NCBI RefSeq assembly: GCF_900113035.1
Contig: NZ_FONX01000005.1
Span: 186,001 to 250,000, forward strand
Direction: 5' to 3'
Source: Paracidovorax wautersii
GTDB taxonomy: Bacteria > Pseudomonadota > Gammaproteobacteria > Burkholderiales > Burkholderiaceae_C
Length of the DNA stretch: 64,000 bases
The notes below the pieces were generated by a model. That model was not told the DNA's origin and made no database searches. It saw only the letters and a list, made by a program, of their open reading frames with translations. This document shows, piece after piece, positions 30,283 through 42,890 of this stretch (position 1 is its first letter; each line of letters begins with the position of its first letter). The position numbers and the translations under genes are program-made.

Positions 30283-31640
30283 TATGCATCCCTACTAAAA
30301 ATCAAGAGGCCAGATTTCTTCAAGGCTTCATTTATTCGAGCCGACTCCCGCGCCAATACCGATGCCGCGTCCTTGGGGCTCAATGATGTTTGCTCCATCA
30401 ATCGGATCCAGCGATCGCTTTTCGATGACCGCCTAGACAGGGTTCGCAGCTCATCTGCAATGGCACGAAGTTGACTCTCCTGGGCTTCGGAATAGGCTGG
30501 AACCATTGATTCATCCAATCCTTCTATCAAATTGAAGTCAATGATGGATCGAACGCTATAAGCATCCACATCCCGGTCTGGCTTCCATGCCGACAAGCGC
30601 AAACCCCATGCGGCCTCCTCGGCAACGCCATGATCTCTGATGCCTTTCCATTCACGGCTACGCAAATGGAGGCGCTTCGTATATCTCTTGATCTCCAGGC
30701 CATCCCCGGCCTCCAGGCGCAATGCGTTGATTAGAGGGAGATGATCCATCTGGCTGAACAATGCATCCCAAAGACGATATCTCTGGTGGTACTCGATGAG
30801 CAAGGGCTCCACATTCTCCGGCACCGTCTGCGCACCAGCTGTCAGCCGCGCGTGCCTTCCGAGCTCCTTGAGCTCCCGCATGCTGGCCAATACCGCACGA
30901 TGGTCATTCAGCAATGCAGAAAAGTAAGCTTGTACAGCCTCATCTCCTTGGATTGCGCTCTCCTCAATCAGATAGTCCTTTACCTGAGAGAGCGCATTCA
31001 GGGCGCTCTCACTGAGCAAACCCGATTTTTGTCTTGTGGTGATCAGATCGATCAGCCAGTCGTGGCGAAGAGGAATCCAGTGGCGGTTGTCATCAGGCAA
31101 GTTCTCCGTATTGGGGTCCAAGTAGATATAGAACTTCTTAAAGCCAGGAAAGCTGTCCTCGGCCTGCTTTCTGTATGCCGCCAACTGATTCCCATGCACG
31201 GCCGAGCCGAATTTATTCTCGATAAGAACAACCAGCCTATTGGCACGAGAAACCAGCATGACATCGACCGGCCGATTCTTTCCGTCAACGCTTTCTTTGC
31301 GTCCAAATCGATACTCTGTTTCTACGCACAGATCGCGAAAAGAGCGCCCCACAATTGCGGAAGGAGCCCAACCGGCAAAAAGATGCTCTGCATCGCCCCC
31401 TTCCCAATCAGAGCTAAGGACTTGCAGCCAAGCGTTATGCAGCAGCTCCCGTATGGGTTGATCACCCAGGCCATGGCCCTCATGAGGACGAAATAGCCAA
31501 GCCAAGAATGCAGAAACACGTGTTTCCGTCATTTCGGTGATGAAGAGCAAGCGCTGCTCACGAGCAAGCTCTGTCAGGGCCAAGAAGTTGTCGTCGCACA
31601 GAAAGTCATCGATCTGCCGCGTAGAAACATCAAGGGACAT
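30282..31640 (-). CDS. PD-(D/E)XK nuclease family protein (PDDEXK_4-like) inserted in the pcc operon
   Basis: The 452-residue product has the core PD-(D/E)XK pattern: VETEY (Glu 107-109), PVDVMLVSRANRLVVLIENK with Asp126, Glu141 and Lys143, then NQLAAY with Gln152. FLAWLFRPHEGHGLGDQPI near residue 45 is typical of PDDEXK_4 (PF14281) proteins, which often sit in defence loci. It should be a DNA nuclease in the cytoplasm; target and control are unknown. It lies 9 bp after pccB and its TAA overlaps the pccA ATG, so it is coupled to both. Base composition is clearly AT-richer than its neighbours, suggesting transfer. The C-terminal half has no recognised domain. Confidence 0.85.
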
Positions 31641-31649
31641 CTGCTCGCC

Positions 31650-33182
<1,533 letters not shown>

Positions 33183-33207
33183 GCTCGGTCGCTCCTTTGT
33201 GTTCGCT

Positions 33208-34269
33208 TCAGAGTGAAGATGACGATGTCGTGTTTGCTTGTGTTTCGATAGCACCATGCGCAGGCTGCGCCTGGGCTGCGAGCAGATTCCGTGCGGCCGT
33301 CGAAGCCGCGATGCGCCCGGCCGCCACCTCGGCCTGCAGCGTGGGCAGCAGCGCACGCACGCCGGGGTGCTGGCGGAAGGCGGTCTTCAGGCCCGCATCG
33401 ATGCGCTCCCACATCCAGGCCAGGGCCTGCTTCTCGCGCCGCAGCGCCAGGCGGCCGTTGCCGGTCTGCATGCTGCGGTAGAGGGTGACTGCTTCCCAGA
33501 AACCTTCCACGCCCTGCCCCAGCAGCGCGCTGATCTGCAGCACGCGCGGCTGCCACAGCGCACCGTGCGTGGCGTGGTCGGGGTTGCCGTGCATTCCCAG
33601 CAGCCGCAGCGACGAGGTGATCTGCGCCTGTGCCCGCGTGGCGGCATGCGGGTCGATGTCGGCCTTGTTGATGACCACCAGATCGGCGATCTCCATCACG
33701 CCTTTCTTGATGGCCTGCAGGTCGTCGCCCGCATTGGGCAGTTGCAGCAGCACGAACATGTCGGTCATGCCGGCCACGGCGATCTCGCTCTGGCCCACGC
33801 CCACGGTCTCGACGATCACCACGTCGTAGCCCGCGGCCTCGCACACCAGCATGGCCTCGCGCGTCTTCTCGGCCACGCCGCCCAGGGTGCCGCTGGACGG
33901 GCTGGGGCGGATGTAGGCGCGCTCGTTCACGGAGAGCTGCTCCATGCGCGTCTTGTCCCCCAGGATGGAGCCGCCCGAGACGGTGGAGGACGGGTCGATG
34001 GTGAGCACCGCCACGCGGTGCCCCTGCCGGATCAGAAAGAGCCCCAGCGCCTCGATGAAGGTGGACTTGCCTACGCCCGGCACGCCGCTGATGCCCAGGC
34101 GGAACGACCGCCCGGTATGCGGCAGCAGCGCCGTCAGCAGCTCATCGCCCTGCGCGCGATGGTCGGCGCGGGTGGATTCGAGCAGGGTGATGGCCTTGGC
34201 GATGGCGCGGCGCTGCGCGGCACTGCCCTGCTGGCCCAAGCCCTCGAGGATGAAAGCAGCGCTCAGCAC
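33208..34269 (-). CDS. meaB: MeaB/ArgK-type GTPase, methylmalonyl-CoA mutase chaperone
   Basis: The 353-residue product has a G3E GTPase core: Walker [20 protein letters not shown] (metal switch), ETVGVGQSE, and NKAD for guanine recognition. MeaB gates the B12 cofactor of methylmalonyl-CoA mutase and protects it from inactivation. The start is GTG 34269, one base after the preceding nuclease stop (TGA-C-GTG). The frame is open about 50 codons upstream inside that gene, but family similarity begins at [10 protein letters not shown]. The C-terminus carries an unusual tail ([11 protein letters not shown]). Normally meaB follows mcm directly. Confidence 0.94.
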   Translation of the reverse strand: MLSAAFILEGLGQQGSAAQRRAIAKAITLLESTRADHRAQGDELLTALLPHTGRSFRLGISGVPGVGKSTFIEALGLFLIRQGHRVAVLTIDPSSTVSGGSILGDKTRMEQLSVNERAYIRPSPSSGTLGGVAEKTREAMLVCEAAGYDVVIVETVGVGQSEIAVAGMTDMFVLLQLPNAGDDLQAIKKGVMEIADLVVINKADIDPHAATRAQAQITSSLRLLGMHGNPDHATHGALWQPRVLQISALLGQGVEGFWEAVTLYRSMQTGNGRLALRREKQALAWMWERIDAGLKTAFRQHPGVRALLPTLQAEVAAGRIAASTAARNLLAAQAQPAHGAIETQANTTSSSSL

Positions 34270-34270
34270 G

Positions 34271-35161
34271 TCAGTCGAACGCCTTGAAAAACTGGTGATC
34301 GATGTCGTAAACAGTTCTGGGCTTAAGGCCCATTTCGTATTTCTTGAAGAGCTCCAGTAACTTTTCACCGTCGACCAGCTCGATGGGGTCTGTCCCAGCG
34401 CGAAGCGCCTCCGCCTTCGCACCTTGCGTAAAAGTGCTGGTCGTCAGAAAGATGGCCTTCTCTGCCCGCCCAGCCATCGCGCCGCGTAAATCACGAACTT
34501 CCTTGGGCGGAACGGCATTTATCCACTTCTTGCATTGGAAAACAACATTGAACTTCACTAGATCATTGATCTGCAGGACACCGATTCCGTCGATACCTCC
34601 ATCATTGCTTTTGCCTGTGACTTCCAGACGCTCAAAGCCTGCTTCGCGCAACACACGCAAGCAAATTCTTTCAAATCCCGCAGGTGTGAGCTCTCTGAGC
34701 ACCTGCAGAAACGAGGCCAATTCGGCCTCGGTATCCGACTGCTCACTATCTTCGACGTGAGCCGAATCGACAGAATCATTCGCCGAAGCGCTGACTCCTG
34801 GCGGCACTGATTGAACAGGAGAGCCATGAGCCTTCGACTGGATACGCACCATCTCGCGCGCCTCCTCCATCGTGAGCTTGGCTTCAAATCCTTTCGGGGT
34901 AAGCGTCCAGACCCCCCGCTTGCTGCCATCAATCATTCCGGCCCAGACAAGGTATTGCCGAGCCCAGCGCACTTGGTTGGAGAATTTCTCCACGCCCGAC
35001 TTCAGCACGACGTTGCGCTGCACGTCAGTCACACCTTCTATTTTTGCCACTTCATCGACAGCTTCGCTTGCTGCCGCTGAGCCCCCCAATTGCCGGAGGG
35101 CCTCCAGGAGAGGAGCAAACCAGCGAACAAATTCGGGCGCTGTCTTCTTCTTGGTTGCCAT
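34271..35161 (-). CDS. Mrr-type restriction endonuclease inserted between mcm and meaB
   Basis: The 296-residue product has an N-terminal winged-helix Mrr_N domain (residues about 8-100; KFSNQVRWARQYLVWAGMID and KRGVWTLTPKGFE are diagnostic), an acidic Ser-rich linker (about 112-148), and a C-terminal Mrr catalytic domain. That domain has FERICLRVLREAGFE, GGIDG with Asp191, and FQCKKW with Gln209 and Lys211, the D...QxK form of the PD-(D/E)XK site. Mrr enzymes cut DNA carrying foreign methylation (type IV restriction), independent of a cognate methylase. It lies 13 bp after mcm and 1 bp before meaB, is AT-richer than both, and no methylase is near. Confidence 0.92.
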   Translation of the reverse strand: MATKKKTAPEFVRWFAPLLEALRQLGGSAAASEAVDEVAKIEGVTDVQRNVVLKSGVEKFSNQVRWARQYLVWAGMIDGSKRGVWTLTPKGFEAKLTMEEAREMVRIQSKAHGSPVQSVPPGVSASANDSVDSAHVEDSEQSDTEAELASFLQVLRELTPAGFERICLRVLREAGFERLEVTGKSNDGGIDGIGVLQINDLVKFNVVFQCKKWINAVPPKEVRDLRGAMAGRAEKAIFLTTSTFTQGAKAEALRAGTDPIELVDGEKLLELFKKYEMGLKPRTVYDIDHQFFKAFD

Positions 35162-35174
35162 AGCAGTGAGGGCG

Positions 35175-37336
<2,162 letters not shown>

Positions 37337-37340
<4 letters not shown>

Positions 37341-37471
37341 GTCTCTGCGGTGCTCTGAAAAGGAGGTTTCCAAAAAGCCGGTCTGTGCGGTGCCGTGCTG
37401 CTCCATGGTGCCACCGATCGGGCCCGCGGGGCGGGTGCCGAAGTGACGCCAACGTCAATCTTGAGGGCCAT
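37337..37471 (-). CDS. 44-codon leader ORF translationally coupled to mcm
   Basis: The frame runs from ATG 37471 to a TGA that overlaps the mcm ATG (ATGA). GGAGG lies 6 bp before its ATG, the best-placed ribosome-binding site in this spacer, whereas mcm itself has only a weak site. The product begins [19 protein letters not shown], is basic and Pro/Ser/Thr-rich, with WKPPF near its end and no known motif. It may serve only to deliver ribosomes to mcm or act in regulation. It is too short for usual gene callers. The coding status is inferred from the start signals and coupling. Confidence 0.55.
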
Positions 37472-37478
37472 TCTACGC

Positions 37479-37510
37479 CTCCGTAATTATTAATTTATAG
37501 TTTTTTTGAA
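37479..37510. promoter_or_regulatory. AT-rich divergent promoter region between mcm and the GntR regulator
   Basis: This block (TAATTATTAATTTATAG followed by seven T) is the most AT-rich stretch near here and lies between the leader ORF of mcm and the GntR-family regulator. TATAAA and TAATAA on the minus strand are possible -10 elements for the mcm operon. FadR/GntR-class operators are short AT-rich palindromes, so the regulator may bind here; no clean dyad is visible. Confidence 0.5.
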
Positions 37511-37523
37511 GTACATTCCGCCC

Positions 37524-38159
37524 ATGTCCGCCTTCCCCATCTCGCCCCGCGCCCTCTATGAAGAGGTGGCCGAGCAGCTGCGCCAGCGCATCTTCCGGCG
37601 CGAGCTGGAGCCCGGCAGCTGGATCGACGAGCTCAAGATCGCAGAGGAATTCGGCATCAGCCGCACGCCGCTGCGCGAGGCGCTGAAGGTGCTGGCCGCC
37701 GAGGGCCTCGTCACGATGAAGCTGCGCCGTGGCGCCTATGTGACGGAGGTCTCGGACAAGGACCTGCGCGACGTCTATCACCTGCTCTCCTTGCTCGAAA
37801 GCGACGCGGCCGGCGTCGTCGCCGCCCGCGCTACCGCAGAGCAATTGCAGGAGCTGCAGGCCCTGCACCACGACCTGGCCGCCGCGGTGGGCGACCGCGA
37901 CCGCTTCTTCGCGCTCAACGAGCGCTTCCACATGCGCCTGCTGGAGCTGGCCGACAACCGCTGGCGCAACCAGATGGTGGCCGACCTGCGCAAGGTGATG
38001 AAGCTCAATCGCCACAACTCGCTGCTCAAGCAGGGCCGCATCGCCGAATCGCTGCAGGAGCACGCGCAGATCCTGGCTGCGCTGCAGGCCCGCGACGCCG
38101 AGGCGGCCGTGCAGGCCACGCGGGCGCATTTCGAGCAAGGGCTGGCGGCGGCGACCTGA
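37524..38159 (+). CDS. GntR-family (FadR/FCD-type) transcriptional regulator
   Basis: The 211-residue product has an N-terminal winged helix-turn-helix (LYEEVAEQLRQRIFRRELEPGSWIDE, then EEFGISRTPLREALKVLAAEGLV). A C-terminal all-helical FCD domain with conserved Asp/His metal positions follows (LRDVYHLLSLLESDAA, NERFHMRLLELADN, QEHAQILAALQARD). It starts at ATG 37524, 52 bp from the mcm leader ORF and divergent from it. It is most likely the local regulator of propionyl-CoA or methylmalonyl-CoA genes, sensing a small organic acid or acyl-CoA; this is inferred from position. Confidence 0.9.
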   Translation: MSAFPISPRALYEEVAEQLRQRIFRRELEPGSWIDELKIAEEFGISRTPLREALKVLAAEGLVTMKLRRGAYVTEVSDKDLRDVYHLLSLLESDAAGVVAARATAEQLQELQALHHDLAAAVGDRDRFFALNERFHMRLLELADNRWRNQMVADLRKVMKLNRHNSLLKQGRIAESLQEHAQILAALQARDAEAAVQATRAHFEQGLAAAT

Positions 38160-38194
38160 GCGGGTGCTGCGGAGCGCGCCCCATCCGCTACTGA

Positions 38195-38242
38195 TTCGAT
38201 AGCTGAAAGCCCAGGCAGATCAAGCGCTGCAGGCATAAAACA
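38195..38242 (+). repeat. dispersed repeat, copy B
   Basis: It starts TTCGATAGCTGAAAGCCC and ends ATCAAGCGCTGCAGGCATAA. It lies in the 191-bp gap between the GntR regulator and dusA; the rest of that gap holds no ORF. It is the same family as copies A, C, D and E. Confidence 0.75.
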
Positions 38243-38350
38243 CCCACAAACACCGCACCGCCACCAAGGCGGCGCTCACCCGCGGCGCCCCCGCTGCCGG
38301 CAGACCTGGGACAATGGGCGCCCTTTTTCCGGCCCACTCGAAGAATTCCC

Positions 38351-39400
38351 GTGCCCACTGCAGCCGCCTCCCCCGCCCTCGCCCATTCCCCCTGGCGCAT
38401 GTCCGTCGCGCCCATGATGGACTGGACCGACCGGCATTGCCGCTACCTGCACCGGCTGCTCACGCGCCACACCCTGCTCTATACCGAGATGGTGACCACG
38501 GGCGCCCTGATCCATGGCGACGTGGAGCGCCACCTGCGCTTCAATGCCGAGGAGCATCCCGTGGCCTTGCAGCTGGGCGGCAGCGAGCCGGCCGACCTGG
38601 CGCAGGCCGCCCGGCTGGGCGAGCAGTGGGGCTACGACGAGATCAACCTGAACTGTGGCTGCCCGAGCGAGCGCGTGCAGCGCGGCGCGTTCGGCGCCTG
38701 CCTGATGAACGAGCCGCAGCTGGTGGCCGATGGCGTCAAGGCCATGCGCGACGTGGTCGGCGTGCCCGTGACGGTCAAGCACCGCATCGGCATCGACAAG
38801 GGCGAGGACTACGGCTTCGTGCGCGACTTCATCGGCACGGTGGCCGAGGCGGGTTGCGAGGTGTTCATCGTCCACGCCCGCAATGCCTGGCTCAAGGGCC
38901 TGAGCCCCAAGGAAAACCGGGAGATCCCGCCGCTGCGCTACGGCGTGGTGGCTCAGCTCAAAGCCGACTTCCCGCACCTGACCCTGGCCATCAATGGCGG
39001 CTTCACTGCCGACGAGGCCGTGCATGAGCAGCTGGCCGTGCTGGACGGCGTGATGGTGGGCCGCGAGGCGTACCACAACCCCTGGTGGCTGGCCGGCTGG
39101 GATGCGGCCTTCTACGGCGATGCGGACGCGCCCACCCTCACGCGCGAGGACGTGGAAGCGCGCATGGTGGACTACATGGAGCGCGAGGCCGCCCAGCACG
39201 GCACGCACTGGTATGCGATCGCCCGCCACATGCTGGGCCTGCGCCACGGCCTGCCCGGTGCGCGGCGCTGGCGCCAGGTCTGGAGCGATCACCGCCTGAA
39301 GGAACTGCCCGCGCGCGAGGTGGCAGCCCTGGCCGCCGCGACGGTGCGCCCGGCCCGGGAAGCGCCGGGAGAACTGGCAGGCGCCGACGCCGGCGTTTGA
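38351..39400 (+). CDS. dusA: tRNA-dihydrouridine(20/20a) synthase
   Basis: The 349-residue flavoprotein reduces U20 and U20a in tRNA. It opens with MSVAPMMDWTDRHCRYLHRLL, the DusA form of the Dus motif (the MMDWTD variant separates DusA from DusB and DusC). It then has YTEMVTTGALIHG, INLNCGCPSERVQRGAFGACLM with the catalytic Cys, VKHRIGID, and NGGFTADEAV with VMVGREAYHNPW for FMN phosphate binding. The start is GTG 38351 with an Ala/Pro-rich extension of about 15 residues. It stands alone. Confidence 0.95.
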   Translation: MPTAAASPALAHSPWRMSVAPMMDWTDRHCRYLHRLLTRHTLLYTEMVTTGALIHGDVERHLRFNAEEHPVALQLGGSEPADLAQAARLGEQWGYDEINLNCGCPSERVQRGAFGACLMNEPQLVADGVKAMRDVVGVPVTVKHRIGIDKGEDYGFVRDFIGTVAEAGCEVFIVHARNAWLKGLSPKENREIPPLRYGVVAQLKADFPHLTLAINGGFTADEAVHEQLAVLDGVMVGREAYHNPWWLAGWDAAFYGDADAPTLTREDVEARMVDYMEREAAQHGTHWYAIARHMLGLRHGLPGARRWRQVWSDHRLKELPAREVAALAAATVRPAREAPGELAGADAGV

Positions 39401-39542
39401 CACGCATCAGACACGGGGCACCGTCCTACAAGCCCGCAGGCGCCCGGGGCAGCGCTTGCACTACCATTTGCCGATAGCTGCGAGGTGGCCCGGCCGCCTC
39501 GCAGCCGTTGCCATCCAACCGCTGAATCGACCGCCGCCGCCC

Positions 39543-40646
39543 ATGTCCCGGCCCCCCCATTTGACCCGCGAAGAATCCCTTTTCCACCAGTACTACGCCA
39601 AGGAAAGGCCGGTGCTGGAGCACGCCTGCGCGTTCTACGTGGCGCTGCTGCAGTCCATCCTCTCCAAGACGGAGGGCATCGACATCTCCAAGGTCGAGGG
39701 GCGCGTGAAGGACCGCGACGAGTGCATCCGCAAGTTCTCGCGCAAGTACCGCGCCGCGCTGGAAGAGGCCAACAGCCCGTATGAAATCCAGCACTACCTG
39801 ACCGACCTGGTCGGCGTGCGCGTCGTCTGCCTCTACGAGGACGAGCTGGAAAAAGTGGCCGAGGCGGTGCGCTCGCACTTCGACGTCATCGACGTGACCG
39901 ACAAGGTGAGCGCGGTGGAAAGCACCGAGGCCTCCTTCGGCTACAAGGGCCTGCACTTGGACCTGCGCCTGAACGCGGCCCAGGCCGCCCTGCCCGAGCA
40001 CGCGGCCTACGCGCAGCAGACCTTCGAGCTGCAGGTGCGCACCATCATCCAGGACTCCTGGAGCGTGCTGGACCACCAGATCAAGTACAAGAAGTCCATC
40101 CCCGGCGACCTCAAGCGGCGCATCAACGTGCTGTCGGCCCTCTTCGAGCTGGCCGACCGGGAATTCCGCCAGATCCGCGACGCCACCGAGGCCGAACTGC
40201 GCCGCACCAACGACGAGCCCGAGGAACTGGAAGGCCCGGCCGATTCGGAGCCGCTGCGCAGCCAGCGCCCGGCATCGGCCGGCAGCGAGCTGAATGCGTT
40301 CACGTTCCTGAAGATCGCCAACCACTTCTTCAAGGACACGGAATTCGAGGCGCAGAAGGTGGACATGTTCGTGGAAGACATCCACGCCTGGTCGCCCGAG
40401 ATGAACCGCTCGCGCCTGAACGCCCTGCTGCGCGCCACCATCGGCATCGTCAAGCGCTACAAGCAGCATTACGAAGACCTGCACCCCGAAGGCAGCTTCA
40501 ACCCCTACACCGTCATCCGCCACTGCCTGTACCTGGGCGACAAGCAGACCTTCCGCCGCGCGCTGCGCAACAGCTCGCGCGAAGCCTTCGAGGCGTGGCT
40601 GCAGGACAACGCCCCCGAAGACGGCAAGCCCACGCCCGCCCGCTGA
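39543..40646 (+). CDS. stand-alone RelA/SpoT-domain (p)ppGpp synthetase-like protein
   Basis: The 367-residue product has a RelA/SpoT synthetase domain (PF04607) over about 50-210: VEGRVKDRDECIRKFSRKY, LTDLVGVRVVCLYEDEL, FGYKGLHLDLRL, and FELQVRTIIQDSWSVLDHQIKYK. No HD hydrolase, TGS or ACT domains are present, so it is a small alarmone synthetase-like enzyme, though long for that class. An extra C-terminal helical region of about 150 residues (from the acidic linker DEPEELEGPADSE onward) has no recognised domain. It may make (p)ppGpp or pppApp from GTP/GDP/AMP and ATP under a local signal. ATG 39543 is chosen; the frame is open 29 codons upstream. Confidence 0.85.
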   Translation: MSRPPHLTREESLFHQYYAKERPVLEHACAFYVALLQSILSKTEGIDISKVEGRVKDRDECIRKFSRKYRAALEEANSPYEIQHYLTDLVGVRVVCLYEDELEKVAEAVRSHFDVIDVTDKVSAVESTEASFGYKGLHLDLRLNAAQAALPEHAAYAQQTFELQVRTIIQDSWSVLDHQIKYKKSIPGDLKRRINVLSALFELADREFRQIRDATEAELRRTNDEPEELEGPADSEPLRSQRPASAGSELNAFTFLKIANHFFKDTEFEAQKVDMFVEDIHAWSPEMNRSRLNALLRATIGIVKRYKQHYEDLHPEGSFNPYTVIRHCLYLGDKQTFRRALRNSSREAFEAWLQDNAPEDGKPTPAR

Positions 40647-40750
40647 CCGGCGGGCCTGCACGCGGCGGGCGGGCCCGCCGCGTTGACACTGTGTCACCAA
40701 GGTGACTCGCCATCGGTACTTGCACGCCATGCGCGGGCCGGTCTCTGCTG

Positions 40751-40771
40751 CTATATTGCGCTGCAACATAG
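40751..40771. promoter_or_regulatory. dyad upstream of phaZ, candidate PHA-regulator (PhaR) operator
   Basis: Half-sites CTATATTGC and GCAACATAG are separated by 3 bp and match as an inverted repeat at 8 of 9 positions. It ends 19 bp before the phaZ ATG. TTGC...GCAA-type sites resemble those proposed for PhaR repressors of PHA granule genes. The dyad is seen; the binder is inferred. Confidence 0.6.
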
Positions 40772-40789
40772 ACCTGAGGGTGCCCCCAC

Positions 40790-42163
40790 ATGCTGTACAA
40801 CCTGTACGAAACCCAGCGCTCCCTGATGGAGCCCTTCGCCGAAATGGCGCAGACGGCCGCCAAGTTCTACAGCAACCCGCTGTCGCCCTTCAGCCAGACC
40901 GTGTACGCGCAGCGCCTTTCGGCCGGCTACGACCTGCTCTACCGCCTGGGCAAGGACTACGAGAAGCCCGAATTCAACATCCGCTCGGTGGATGTGGACG
41001 GCAAGTCCGTCGCCATCGACGAACGCGTCGCGCTCGACAAGCCGTTCTGCGAACTGCGCCGCTTCAAGCGCTTTTCCGACGACGTGGACACGCTCGCCAA
41101 GATCAAGGCCCAGCCCGTCGTGCTGGTGGTGGCGCCCCTCTCCGGCCACTACGCCACGCTGCTGCGCGACACCGTCCGCACCCTGCTGCAAGGCCACAAG
41201 GTCTATGTGACCGACTGGAAGAACGCCCGCCTCGTGCCCCTGGCCGACGGCTCCTTCCACCTGGACGACTACATCAACTACGTGCAGGACTTCATCCGCC
41301 ACCTGCAGGAGCTGCACGGCAACTGCCACGTGATGAGCGTCTGCCAGCCCACCGTGCCGGTGCTGGCGGCCGTCTCGCTCATGGCCAGCCGCGGCGAGAC
41401 CACGCCCCTGTCCATGGTGATGATGGGCGGCCCCATCGATGCGCGCAAATCGCCCACCGCCGTGAACAACCTGGCCACGCAGCGCAGCTTCGAGTGGTTC
41501 GAGAACAACGTGATCTACCGCGTGCCCGACAACTTCCCCGGCGCCGGCCGTCGCGTGTACCCGGGCTTCCTGCAGCACACCGGCTTCGTCGCCATGAACC
41601 CCGACCGGCACGCCAAGAGCCACTGGGACTACTTCAAGGACCTGCTCAAGGGCGACGACGCCAGCGCCGAGGTCCACCGCAAGTTCTACGACGAGTACAA
41701 CGCCGTGCTCGACATGGACGCGGACTACTACCTCGAAACCATCAAGACCGTGTTCCAGGACTACAGCCTGGTGCAGGGCACCTGGGACGTCCACGCCCCC
41801 GACGGCACGCTGGAACGCGTGCAGCCGCAGGACATCACCAGCACCGCCCTGCTCACCATCGAAGGCGAGTTGGACGACATCTCCGGCTCGGGCCAGACTC
41901 GCGCGGCCCACGACCTCTGCACCGGCATCGGCGACGACGACCGCCAGCACTACGAGGTCAAGGGCGCGGGCCACTACGGCATCTTCAGCGGCCGCCGCTG
42001 GCGCGAGCTGGTGTATCCGCAGGTGCGCAGCTTCATCCTGGCCCACGAGCCTGCGCATGTGCCGGCACCCGAAGCCGCCGACGAAGACGCGGCACCGGCC
42101 ATCAAGCCCGCTGCGGCTGCACCGGCCAAGCGCGCCCGGCGCCCCGCGCCGCGCAAGGCTTGA
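40790..42163 (+). CDS. phaZ: intracellular polyhydroxyalkanoate depolymerase
   Basis: The 457-residue product is of the PhaZ1 (PhaZa) type that degrades native PHB granules. The active-site Cys is about residue 185 in [14 protein letters not shown] (a Cys in place of the lipase Ser, as in Cupriavidus PhaZ1). The acid and His of the triad are expected in [22 protein letters not shown] and [30 protein letters not shown] is a family start. The C-terminal 45 residues are an Ala/Pro/Lys-rich tail that could bind DNA or granules. A dyad operator lies upstream, and an RnfB-like gene overlaps its stop. Confidence 0.94.
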   Translation: MLYNLYETQRSLMEPFAEMAQTAAKFYSNPLSPFSQTVYAQRLSAGYDLLYRLGKDYEKPEFNIRSVDVDGKSVAIDERVALDKPFCELRRFKRFSDDVDTLAKIKAQPVVLVVAPLSGHYATLLRDTVRTLLQGHKVYVTDWKNARLVPLADGSFHLDDYINYVQDFIRHLQELHGNCHVMSVCQPTVPVLAAVSLMASRGETTPLSMVMMGGPIDARKSPTAVNNLATQRSFEWFENNVIYRVPDNFPGAGRRVYPGFLQHTGFVAMNPDRHAKSHWDYFKDLLKGDDASAEVHRKFYDEYNAVLDMDADYYLETIKTVFQDYSLVQGTWDVHAPDGTLERVQPQDITSTALLTIEGELDDISGSGQTRAAHDLCTGIGDDDRQHYEVKGAGHYGIFSGRRWRELVYPQVRSFILAHEPAHVPAPEAADEDAAPAIKPAAAAPAKRARRPAPRKA

Positions 42164-42852
42164 CGGCCACGGTTTCGGCCGCCAGCACCGCAGTGGCGCG
42201 GCTGGCGGCCCTGATCGACGCCGCCCTGCCGCAGACCCAATGCACGCGCTGCGGCGAACCTGATTGCGCCTCCTACGCCCTGGCCGTGGCCGAAGGACGT
42301 GCCGGCATCGACCAGTGCCCGCCCGGCGGCGCCGAAGGCGTGAGGCGGCTCGCGCAGCTCACCGGCCGCCCGGTGCTGCCGCTGAACCCCGCCCACGGCG
42401 CGGAAGGCCCCCGGGCCCTCGCGGTGATCGACGAGGCCTGGTGCATCGGCTGCACGCTGTGCCTGGACGCCTGCCCGACCGACGCCATCATCGGCGCCAA
42501 CAAGCGCATGCACACCGTGATGGCGCCGCACTGCACGGGCTGCGAGCTGTGCATCCCCGTCTGCCCGGTGGACTGCATCCAGCTGGTGAACGATAGCGGC
42601 TCGCACACGGGCTGGAACGCCTGGTCCGCGGAGCAAGCCACGCAGGCCCGCGAGCGCTATGCGGCGCGCAAGGCGCGGCTGCAGCGCCAGGACGGCGACA
42701 GCGCTGCGACGGCTACGGCCCAGGCCGCTGCGCCGGCGGCTGCCGAAGCGACGCAAGCCGCACCGCTCGATGCCGCCCAGTCGCGCCAGGCCGCCATAGC
42801 CGCAGCGCTGGCCCGGGCCCGCGAACGGCGCTCGGCACCGACAGGGCAGTGA
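42160..42852 (+). CDS. RnfB/RsxB-like ferredoxin (stand-alone)
   Basis: The 230-residue product has an Fe-S domain ([22 protein letters not shown]...QCPPGG, the four-Cys RnfB cluster). Two 4Fe-4S ferredoxin motifs ([16 protein letters not shown] and [16 protein letters not shown]) and an Ala/Gln-rich basic tail follow. It lacks the N-terminal membrane anchor of RnfB, and no other rnf genes are near. It should be a soluble electron carrier. The start is TTG 42160, overlapping the phaZ stop (TTGA); no better start is in frame before the Cys motif. The link to phaZ is positional only. Confidence 0.88.
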   Translation: MTATVSAASTAVARLAALIDAALPQTQCTRCGEPDCASYALAVAEGRAGIDQCPPGGAEGVRRLAQLTGRPVLPLNPAHGAEGPRALAVIDEAWCIGCTLCLDACPTDAIIGANKRMHTVMAPHCTGCELCIPVCPVDCIQLVNDSGSHTGWNAWSAEQATQARERYAARKARLQRQDGDSAATATAQAAAPAAAEATQAAPLDAAQSRQAAIAAALARARERRSAPTGQ

Positions 42853-42890
42853 GAGGGCCGGCCAGGCCCGCCTCGAGCCCCAATACGTTC

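Noticed and set aside
37341-37406. Longer mcm start at ATG 37406
   Set aside because: Adds 22 residues without family similarity, lacks a ribosome-binding site, and conflicts with the ATGA coupling at 37340.
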